Source: Candidatus Levyibacteriota bacterium (GTDB taxonomy: Bacteria; Patescibacteriota; Microgenomatia; Levybacterales; UBA12049). From it: a DNA stretch of 15,584 bases. Position 1 is the stretch's first letter, and each line of letters starts with the position of its first letter. Of this stretch, positions 8,144-13,820 are shown piece by piece. The position numbers were made by a program, and so were the translations under genes. The notes under the pieces are model-generated. The model made no database searches. It was not told where the DNA came from and saw only the letters and a list, made by a program, of their open reading frames with translations. The stretch lies in contig JACQKR010000058.1 in assembly GCA_016204425.1 (NCBI GenBank), positions 1 to 15,584 of the forward strand. Reading direction: 5' to 3'.

Positions 8144-9461
8144 AGGCTGAAATATGTTTTTTAGTATCATGGACACGGAGCTGTTCAAAAAGAAATTGAA
8201 ATTGCTCGGCAAGCTTCTGTCGAATTAGCTCCTTTTCCTCTGTTCGTAAGTCCCACAGGCGTTTCTTAAATTGTCCCAGTGCTTTTTTTCTGGTTTTGTA
8301 GACAAACTGTTCATCATTCCAGTCCGCCTCTTTCTCTTTTTGACAATTTTTCATAACCCATGCATACATTTCTTCACGAAGTTGTTTTGGCATCGTGTCA
8401 TAGACAATATTTTGGAAACCAGTCGCAAGATGAACTTCAAGCGTACCTGCCTCTTGGAATTTATGAAAGAGCTCGTTGGGAAGTGTCGAGGCACCGTGCT
8501 GGACAGCGCCCCCAATGCCATACTGTTCCCGTGCTGCTTTACCAATATCTTTCAGGACAGCAAAATCGAGCTGCACGTCAGCAATTTTCCCATCGGCAAG
8601 TGGAATGCCGCCATGAGATGTTCCGGTTTGTACACTAACTTTACTAATGCCATTTTCAGGAATAATAGAAAGATATCCTTCCATAAACGCTTGAAATTCT
8701 GCGACTGTGCTATTTTTCCCACCAATATGACCGATTTCCCCGCCTATTGAAATTGTCGCGTGCTTTGGTTCAAGAGAACGGATGTAGTTGGTGAGTAGTG
8801 CGGTAACTTCGTAGTTGTTTTCCTGTTGAGCGGTAAGCGAGGGTAATGTAAGATCAACGAGCGTTGAGGCATCGATATCAATATTAAAGAATTGCGCCTC
8901 AATTGCTTCTCTCGTCAAGGATTTCACTTTTTCAATCTCCTGTTCGGGATCGGCGGTGTATTTTGTTTTGCTAAGCTGAAAATGGTCACCCTGGAGGAAA
9001 ACAGGACCAGTATAGCCGGTTTTTATTGCGGCTGCGAGAACGGCTGCCGTATATTCTTCTGGTCGTTGGTCGGTATACTCGATTTCAGACCGAGCAATTT
9101 CAAAAACGAGCGCGCCAATGTCTTGTTGAGAAGCGAGCTGAAAAATTACGCTTGCGGTGTCATACGTTAATGCTCGAATATTCATCGCCGGGACGGTAAA
9201 GCCTGAAATTTCACCTCTTCCAATTGCTTGATACAGTGGGTAAATTGATGCGGCATAAATCCCAAGTGTTTCGGCAATTTTGGTAATGAGCTGTCGACTT
9301 TTTGTTTTTACCGTTTCTTCAGGAGAAAAAACAGCAGTATAGATGAGCGAATCAATATAGGTAGATTGTAAGTAGGTAAGGTTGTGAACGATTAATTTGT
9401 CTCCTTGCAGGTGAGTGCATTTTGCAAGCTGTTCTGCAAGCTGTTCGTTGGTTAAGAGCAC
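8115..9461 (-). CDS. fba: Class II fructose-bisphosphate aldolase, long form
   Basis: A 448-residue zinc-dependent aldolase. It should condense dihydroxyacetone phosphate and glyceraldehyde 3-phosphate to fructose 1,6-bisphosphate, feeding Fbp directly. Class II landmarks are FTVPAMNIR (88-96, the N-terminal strand of the barrel), QGDHFQ (157-162, catalytic D159 and zinc ligand H160), GGEIGHIGG (240-248), TSHGG (281-285, zinc H283), QHGAS (321-325, zinc H322) and HLATGFQN (phosphate site). About 85 extra N-terminal residues precede the barrel, and a longer C-terminal part follows it. Both are unlike the 280-360-residue common forms. Tagatose-bisphosphate aldolase is the main alternative, but linkage to fbp and pgk favours fructose. 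The GTG start at 9461 is fixed by a strong Shine-Dalgarno. It is the first gene of the operon. Confidence 0.88.
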   Translation of the reverse strand: MLLTNEQLAEQLAKCTHLQGDKLIVHNLTYLQSTYIDSLIYTAVFSPEETVKTKSRQLITKIAETLGIYAASIYPLYQAIGRGEISGFTVPAMNIRALTYDTASVIFQLASQQDIGALVFEIARSEIEYTDQRPEEYTAAVLAAAIKTGYTGPVFLQGDHFQLSKTKYTADPEQEIEKVKSLTREAIEAQFFNIDIDASTLVDLTLPSLTAQQENNYEVTALLTNYIRSLEPKHATISIGGEIGHIGGKNSTVAEFQAFMEGYLSIIPENGISKVSVQTGTSHGGIPLADGKIADVQLDFAVLKDIGKAAREQYGIGGAVQHGASTLPNELFHKFQEAGTLEVHLATGFQNIVYDTMPKQLREEMYAWVMKNCQKEKEADWNDEQFVYKTRKKALGQFKKRLWDLRTEEKELIRQKLAEQFQFLFEQLRVHDTKKHISAYVHQANKPD

Positions 9462-9471
9462 AATGAATTAG

Positions 9472-9478
9472 CCTCCTT
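9472..9478 (-). promoter_or_regulatory. Strong Shine-Dalgarno of fba
   Basis: AAGGAGG on the minus strand lies 10 nt upstream of GTG 9461. It is the best ribosome binding site in the window and fixes the non-ATG start. It contrasts with the leaderless arrangement of most other first genes here. Confidence 0.8.
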
Positions 9479-9484
9479 TTGTGT

Positions 9485-9517
9485 AGTATAGCATACGATT
9501 TTGCTGCTGCATGACAA
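9485..9517 (-). promoter_or_regulatory. Promoter of the fba-fbp-pgk operon
   Basis: On the minus strand, TGCTATACT (9485-9493) is an extended -10 box. TTGTCA (9512-9517) is a -35-like hexamer, but the 21-nt spacing is long, so the TGn extension probably carries recognition. The expected start point leaves a leader of roughly 15 nt containing the Shine-Dalgarno. The nonstandard spacing suggests a promoter helped by an activator bound upstream. Confidence 0.65.
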
Positions 9518-9530
9518 CATTGTGTTAATA

Positions 9531-9547
9531 GACAATAACCTGACAAT
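9531..9547. repeat. Direct repeat GACAAT, 11-bp period
   Basis: GACAAT occurs at 9531-9536 and again at 9542-9547, one helical turn apart. A related GACAAC lies at 9513-9518 over the fba -35 region. OmpR/PhoB-type winged-helix proteins, such as the one encoded just downstream, typically bind direct repeats with a 10-11 bp period. This is a candidate site for that regulator, placed just upstream of the fba -35 box. The binding assignment is inference. Confidence 0.5.
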
Positions 9548-9552
9548 CCTTT

Positions 9553-9571
9553 TTTTTGCATCCTGCAAAAA
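9553..9571. repeat. Perfect inverted repeat TTTTTGCA-tcc-TGCAAAAA
   Basis: 8-bp arms with a 3-nt centre lie in the divergent fba/regulator region. As RNA it could form a weak hairpin followed by A-rich sequence. As DNA it could be an operator. It is AT-rich and not followed by a T-run on the plus strand, so a terminator for a plus-strand transcript is unlikely. Confidence 0.55.
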
Positions 9572-9592
9572 TGATCTTCGTACTTGATCATT
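9570..9592. repeat. Inverted repeat AATGATC-N9-GATCATT overlapping the regulator -35
   Basis: Perfect 7-bp arms (9570-9576 and 9586-9592) with a 9-nt spacer give a 16-bp centre-to-centre distance. The right arm overlaps the first two bases of the regulator's -35 hexamer at 9591. That position suits a repressor or autoregulatory operator. Confidence 0.5.
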
Positions 9593-9619
9593 GCGAAAAA
9601 AGAGGAAAGCTTTTACAAT
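9591..9619 (+). promoter_or_regulatory. Promoter of the ATPase/winged-helix regulator, leaderless
   Basis: TTGCGA (9591-9596) and TACAAT (9614-9619) are separated by the optimal 17 nt. The -10 ends 7 nt before ATG 9627. This shows that the in-frame TTG at 9591, which gives the longest open frame, is a -35 box and not a start codon. Confidence 0.7.
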
Positions 9620-9626
9620 AGCTCAC

Positions 9627-10934
9627 ATGGATACATCTGTTATTGAGACAAGCTATCCGCTGACGTTTCGTAAGGCAGACGCAGTGAGGCTAGGGGAGCA
9701 TGTGTTGCATCGACACTCTGTCGATTTGGTTGGGATGAAGCGGGTTGGCATCAGTAATTTTCTCCGTTTTTTCCTCTACCACAAGGACGTGGTCAATACG
9801 TATATCGGAAAGGGTCAAAAGCATCTGTTTATTCCCGTTGATCTCAACGATCTTATTGAGCGGGAAATGTATCCGTTTTGGGCGTTAACACTGAAGCGCA
9901 TTGTTGATGTCGTCAATTATTCGGATCTGCCTGGAGTTGACAAAAAACGGATCGAATCGCTGTTTTTGAATAGCATTCAAACGCATGATTTATTTCTTTT
10001 AATTGACGGTGTCCGTCAGGCATTGGTGAGCATTCTTGCAACAGATGTCTATCCGACCATTTTCTTCCTGCGATTTGATCGGGTCAAAGATGCGGTAAAT
10101 CAACAGTTCTTTGATAATTTACAAGGATTAAAAGACGCAACACATCAAAAGCTTGCATATGTTTTTACGAACTATCGAACACTTGATTATCTTTCGCCCG
10201 CTGTTTTTACAAAAGCATCGCTTTCTGTTTTTTCTCATCTCATGTATATGAAGCCTGCCAAAGAGCAGGATATGCGAGTTATCTATCAAACATTCGCCGA
10301 TAGATACAGCGTGCATTTACCTGATGAGACAATAAAAGACCTCATCGAGATGGCCCATGGTCATGTGCAGTATTTACAGCTTGCGCTTATCATTCTTAAT
10401 GAAAAAAAAGACAGCATGCCAAAAACAAAAAATGAACTGTTTTCACTCATCAGTAAAGATGAAAGGGTAACGTTGCAGTCTGAAGAATTGTGGGAAAGCT
10501 TGATGAAGGAAGAAAAAGAGATCCTTCTGAAAACGAGCAAAGGAAATGCACTTGCCGAGCAGGACAGGCAAAGGGGAGTATACCTTTTTGAAACCGGATT
10601 TATTCTTGATGAGAACGGGGCCCATCGCATCTTTAACCCTATTTTTGAGCATTACCTGAAACACAGGGAGGAGAAAGGGACAGGCAGTAGCGCGGTAGTT
10701 CATTTCAGTAAAAAAGAACATTTACTTATGACTGTTCTGGAGCAGCATAAAGATGCTATCTGCGAGCGAGAAGAAATTGTTGATGCAGTCTGGCCAGAAT
10801 ACCGGGAGCTGGGAGTTTCTGACTGGGCAATTGACCGGCTTGTTGCACGGGTACGCGCAAAGCTGAAGCAGCAGAAGAACAACCTTGAAATTGTAACAAT
10901 TCGTACTCGTGGGTATAAGCTAACGCCGGCCTAG
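9627..10934 (+). CDS. STAND/AAA-like ATPase fused to OmpR-type winged-helix regulator
   Basis: A 435-residue putative transcription regulator. The N-terminal part resembles a P-loop ATPase of the STAND/ATPase_2 type. VGMKRVGIS (35-43) occupies the Walker A position, but the essential Lys is Ile42. IFFLRFD (about 145-151) is a probable Walker B strand, with Arg after the Asp. KLAYVFTNYR resembles a sensor strand. The C-terminal 80 residues (about 353-435) form an OmpR/PhoB winged helix: FSKKEHLLMTVL, REEIVDAVWPE, DRLVARVRAKLK and TIRTRGYKL. There is no receiver domain, so the ATPase-like part replaces the usual signal input. Nucleotide hydrolysis is doubtful with this P-loop. It is divergent from the fba-fbp-pgk operon across a repeat-rich spacer, so control of that operon and of itself is the natural hypothesis. 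The ATG is set by the promoter. Confidence 0.75.
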   Translation: MDTSVIETSYPLTFRKADAVRLGEHVLHRHSVDLVGMKRVGISNFLRFFLYHKDVVNTYIGKGQKHLFIPVDLNDLIEREMYPFWALTLKRIVDVVNYSDLPGVDKKRIESLFLNSIQTHDLFLLIDGVRQALVSILATDVYPTIFFLRFDRVKDAVNQQFFDNLQGLKDATHQKLAYVFTNYRTLDYLSPAVFTKASLSVFSHLMYMKPAKEQDMRVIYQTFADRYSVHLPDETIKDLIEMAHGHVQYLQLALIILNEKKDSMPKTKNELFSLISKDERVTLQSEELWESLMKEEKEILLKTSKGNALAEQDRQRGVYLFETGFILDENGAHRIFNPIFEHYLKHREEKGTGSSAVVHFSKKEHLLMTVLEQHKDAICEREEIVDAVWPEYRELGVSDWAIDRLVARVRAKLKQQKNNLEIVTIRTRGYKLTPA

Positions 10935-10947
10935 GTTTTTTATCGAG

Positions 10948-10975
10948 AAATTCCCGATTTATCCCCGAATAATCC
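10948..10975 (+). repeat. Copy A of a CCCGA-rich 28-bp repeat flanking valS
   Basis: This spacer sequence begins AAATTCCCGA, contains CCCCGAAT and ends AATCC. It matches 23 of 28 positions, by hand alignment, with a stretch at 13443-13470 inside the gene after valS. It lies just after the regulator stop codon and upstream of the valS promoter. Confidence 0.45.
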
Positions 10976-10991
10976 TATATTATACCGTTCA

Positions 10992-11021
10992 TTGAACTTC
11001 CCCCTGAGGCTATGTTACAAT
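10992..11021 (+). promoter_or_regulatory. Promoter of valS
   Basis: TTGAAC (10992-10997) and TACAAT (11016-11021, extended as TGTTACAAT from 11013) are separated by 18 nt. The expected start near 11028 gives a leader of about 80 nt before ATG 11110, filled by the TAGCTA array. This is the long-leader exception among the promoters here. Confidence 0.6.
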
Positions 11022-11032
11022 GTGTTCAGGCA

Positions 11033-11099
11033 TAGCTATATAGTTAGCATAGTTGCATAGCTTAACAAAGCTATTTAGCTATCTAGCCATGTAGCTATT
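11033..11099 (+). repeat. 8-bp-periodic TAGCTA array in the valS leader
   Basis: Eight TAGCTA-like hexamers start at 11033, 11041, 11050, 11058, 11068, 11076, 11084 and 11092, with steps of 8, 9, 8, 10, 8, 8 and 8 bp. Three are exact TAGCTA, and the others differ by one or two bases. Because TAGCTA is its own reverse complement, many alternative hairpins are possible. The best is ATAGCTT-aaca-AAGCTAT (11057-11074). The array ends with a TTTTT run (11098-11102) just before the start codon. I see no T-box consensus. Confidence 0.7.
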
Positions 11100-11109
11100 T
11101 TTGTGTCGT

Positions 11110-13374
11110 ATGGACAAAGCATACAATCATAAAAACGTTGAAGAAAAATTATATGCGCTCTGGGAGGAGAAAGGGTATTTTAAGCCTAAAATTGATCCGA
11201 AGAAAAAGCCTTTTACCATCGTATTACCGCCACCGAATGCAAGCGGGAAGATGCATACCGGCAATGTTCTCATGATTGCAATAGAAGATCTTCTTATACG
11301 GTGGCACCGGATGAAAGGTGATCCAACATTATGGCTTCCTGGAACAGATCATGCTGGGTTTGAGACGCAAGTTACGTTTGAGCGTGAACTTAAAAAACAA
11401 GGAAAATCTCGTTTCGATTTTGATCGGGAATCCCTCTATACAGCAATTTTTCAGTTTGTAAAGGATAATAAAGGTGCAATTGAAGCGCAAATTCGTCAAA
11501 TGGGCGCGAGCGTTGATTGGAGTCGATATACGTTTACCCTTGATGAAACGGTAGTTACTACCGTGTATAACACCTTTAAAAAGATGCACGATGAAGGGTT
11601 CGTCTACAGAGGGGAACATATGGTGAATTACTGCCCGAAATGCGGCACGACATTTGCTGATTTAGAGGTTAATCATATTGAGCGAAAAGACCCTTTGTAT
11701 TACATGAAATATGGTCCGTTTACACTTGCAACAGTTCGGCCTGAAACGAAGTTTGGTGATACAGCAGTTGCGGTTCATCCAAATGACAAGCGATATAGGG
11801 AATATATCGGGAAAGAAATAGAGGTAGAAGGGTTAAATGGTTCGTTTAAGCTGAATGTGATCGCTGATTCCTATGTGGATCCGAAATTTGGAACAGGCGT
11901 TGTTAAGGTAACACCAGCGCATGATAAGAAGGACTACGAAGCAGGCCTCCGGCATAACTTGGAGATAAAAAGCGTTATTGACTGGAACGGCAAGCTGAAT
12001 GAAAAAGCGGGAAAATACGCAGGGTTGCCGGTAAAAAAGGCAAGGGAAGTCATAGCGAAAGACTTGGAAGAAAAAGGTTTGCTTGAGAAGGTTGACGAGA
12101 ACTACACTCACACTGTTGCGGTTTGCTACAAAGGGGGGCATGACATAGAGCCAATGATTATCCCAAACTGGTTTATTAAAGTCGAAACGCTAAAAAAACC
12201 AGCTCTGGATGCTGTAAAAAATGGAAGCGTTAAGATTTATCCTAAATGGCGGGAGAAAACCTACTATCGCTGGATGGAAGAGATGCATGACTGGCCAATA
12301 AGTCGTCAGATTGTTTGGGGAATTAGGATACCGGTTTGGTACAAGATCGATAAAAACGCCTTAAACCTTTGGGTTGTTTGGTTGGATAAGAATAAGCAGA
12401 CACAGCAAGGCAATTTACAGACGTTTTTAAATGAGGGTATTTCTCTTGAAGAGGTAAAGGCGGGGTTGCAGAGGGTAATGACGCTAAGTTTCAAAGGACA
12501 TGCTGCGCCCACGTATCTAGTAGCAGTCGATGATCCTACGGTTCCTGGCGATGAAGAAAAGCAATATGTTCAAGATACAGATACGTTTGATACGTGGTTT
12601 AGTAGTGGTCACTGGCCGCTCGTGACGCTTGGTTACCCAAACTCAGAAGATTTTACATACTTTTATCCAACAAGCGTGCTTGAGACAGGATGGGAAATCC
12701 TGCGGCTTTGGGTATCGAGAATGATTATGTTTGGCTTGTATCTCACAGGGAAACCACCATTTGCATATGTGTACCTCCATGGCATTGTTCGAGCGCTTGA
12801 CGGCAGAAAAATGAGTAAGAGTTTGGGAAATGTCATTAACCCTGAAGAGTATATTGAAGAATTCGGCGTCGATGCGCTCCGGATGGGGCTTATTTCAGGA
12901 ACTGCGAATGGAAAAGATTTTGCTTTTCCACGGGACAAAGTGATTGCGTATAAGCATTTTGGAAACAAAATTTGGAATATGGCACGGTTCATGTTATTTA
13001 TTAGCGAACAAGAGAAAATTACCATCCCGCAGTTTTCAAGAGACATAGAGAAAAAGATGACAAAAGACGACAAGGATATCCTCAAAGCGGTGAAAAAGCT
13101 GAGCGCCAGTGTCAATATGAATCTTGAAAAATTTCGTTTTGCGCAGGCTGGAGAGGAAATATACCATTTTATGTGGCATGAGCTTGCAGATAAGCATATT
13201 GAGCAGGTAAAAACCAGAGAAGACAAAGGGGTTGCTCTTTCGGTATTATTGCACGTTTACATGACCAGCCTAAAGCTTCTACATCCCTTTATGCCCTTTA
13301 TTACCGAAGAGATATATCAAAAGCTCCCTGGACACGGTGATTCCATCATGATAGAATCATGGCCTACCCAGTAA
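11110..13374 (+). CDS. valS: Valyl-tRNA synthetase, compact form
   Basis: A 754-residue class I synthetase that charges tRNA-Val. Visible marks are PPPNASGKMHTGN (the HIGH motif as HTGN, 49-52), a CPKC pair before FADLEV, the CP1 editing site LATVRPETKFGD (around 206-217) with PAHDKKDYE, then WFSSGHWP, the ValRS-typical ETGWEILRLW, KMSKS (567-571), and an anticodon-binding domain ending with PFMPFITEEIYQ. It stops shortly after this (SWPTQ). It therefore lacks the C-terminal coiled-coil arm found in E. coli ValRS, which has about 950 residues. An insertion of roughly 45 residues lies between IPVWYK and the DTWFSS block. An upstream in-frame TTG (11101) is less likely than ATG 11110. The gene is preceded by an unusual repeat-filled leader. 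Confidence 0.93.
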   Translation: MDKAYNHKNVEEKLYALWEEKGYFKPKIDPKKKPFTIVLPPPNASGKMHTGNVLMIAIEDLLIRWHRMKGDPTLWLPGTDHAGFETQVTFERELKKQGKSRFDFDRESLYTAIFQFVKDNKGAIEAQIRQMGASVDWSRYTFTLDETVVTTVYNTFKKMHDEGFVYRGEHMVNYCPKCGTTFADLEVNHIERKDPLYYMKYGPFTLATVRPETKFGDTAVAVHPNDKRYREYIGKEIEVEGLNGSFKLNVIADSYVDPKFGTGVVKVTPAHDKKDYEAGLRHNLEIKSVIDWNGKLNEKAGKYAGLPVKKAREVIAKDLEEKGLLEKVDENYTHTVAVCYKGGHDIEPMIIPNWFIKVETLKKPALDAVKNGSVKIYPKWREKTYYRWMEEMHDWPISRQIVWGIRIPVWYKIDKNALNLWVVWLDKNKQTQQGNLQTFLNEGISLEEVKAGLQRVMTLSFKGHAAPTYLVAVDDPTVPGDEEKQYVQDTDTFDTWFSSGHWPLVTLGYPNSEDFTYFYPTSVLETGWEILRLWVSRMIMFGLYLTGKPPFAYVYLHGIVRALDGRKMSKSLGNVINPEEYIEEFGVDALRMGLISGTANGKDFAFPRDKVIAYKHFGNKIWNMARFMLFISEQEKITIPQFSRDIEKKMTKDDKDILKAVKKLSASVNMNLEKFRFAQAGEEIYHFMWHELADKHIEQVKTREDKGVALSVLLHVYMTSLKLLHPFMPFITEEIYQKLPGHGDSIMIESWPTQ

Positions 13375-13814
13375 TGAAGCGTGCACTGCCAGTAAAGACA
13401 AAAGATGCCGAAACCATAGCTCTTCCCCTGCGGGCGAAGCGCAAATTCCCGAGTATTCCCCGAATTATTCCCGAAAACATAGGACTTCCGAGGCTCCATT
13501 TCTATACGATTGTAGTTGGAGTAGTTTCACTTGGAATAAGTTTTTTTATCGGCATAGAGACACTTCGGCTTCATTCCAACATACAGATGGTGAAGCAGGA
13601 ATTATCACAGAAAGCGACGGTCATGAAAGAGTTGCAGTATTGGGAGGATGTCAGCCTGAAGCATGCGGGATATAGAGATGCCTATTTGCAGATTGCCGTT
13701 CGTGCGTATATTTTAGGAGATCGGGTGAAAGCAAAAGAGAATATTCAGAAAAGTCTTGCGCTAGATCCGAATTTTGAGGCTGGTATTGCGTTCGCCAAAA
13801 AAATAGGGGAGTAG
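13374..13814 (+). CDS. Membrane-anchored TPR-like protein
   Basis: A 146-residue protein I cannot name. The N-terminal 40 residues are basic and proline-containing (KFPSIPRIIPEN). One membrane helix lies at about 44-64 (FYTIVVGVVSLGISFFIG). A heptad-like helical stretch follows at about 66-92 (VKQELSQKATVMKELQ), then one or two TPR-like helices ending KENIQKSLALDPNFEAG. Such single-pass proteins often act as scaffolds, but no function is claimed. The ATG overlaps the valS stop (TAATG), suggesting translational coupling. An in-frame ATG at 13359 would add five residues and is the alternative start. No Shine-Dalgarno is seen at either. The part encoding KFPSIPRII carries copy B of the CCCGA repeat. 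Its stop codon lies 6 bp from that of rplY, which is on the other strand. Confidence 0.7.
   Translation: MKRALPVKTKDAETIALPLRAKRKFPSIPRIIPENIGLPRLHFYTIVVGVVSLGISFFIGIETLRLHSNIQMVKQELSQKATVMKELQYWEDVSLKHAGYRDAYLQIAVRAYILGDRVKAKENIQKSLALDPNFEAGIAFAKKIGE
13443..13470 (+). repeat. Copy B of the CCCGA-rich repeat, inside a coding region
   Basis: It begins AAATTCCCGA, contains CCCCGAAT and continues into a third TTCCCGA unit. It matches copy A at 10948-10975 in 23 of 28 positions. Here it encodes KFPSIPRII, and the same frame of copy A would read KFPIYPRII. It may be a small dispersed repeat that entered the gene, or copy A may be a decayed coding remnant. Confidence 0.45.
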
Positions 13815-13820
13815 AAAGGG

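Noticed and set aside
8144..8212. N-terminal extension of fbp to a TTG at 8212
   Set aside because: The extension lies inside fba and has no match in the Fbp family. The ATG at 8143 reproduces the E. coli Fbp N-terminus.
8271..8750. 159-residue plus-strand open frame within fba
   Set aside because: It is fully antisense to a well-supported aldolase with conserved motifs, and its composition is that of a shadow frame.
10932..10945. Intrinsic terminator after the regulator gene (T6 run at 10935-10940)
   Set aside because: The preceding GCCGGCCTAGG palindromes do not give a stable stem next to the T-run, so it is too weak to call.
11033..11099. CRISPR-like array
   Set aside because: The repeat step is 8 bp, with no unique spacers of the required length and no cas genes.
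11022..11109. T-box riboswitch upstream of valS
   Set aside because: The leader is only about 80 nt, and no T-box sequence or specifier loop can be seen. The repeats are palindromic hexamers.
12663..13226. 187-residue minus-strand open frame within valS
   Set aside because: It is antisense to KMSKS and the anticodon-binding domain of valS, with Ser/Phe-rich shadow composition and no start signals.
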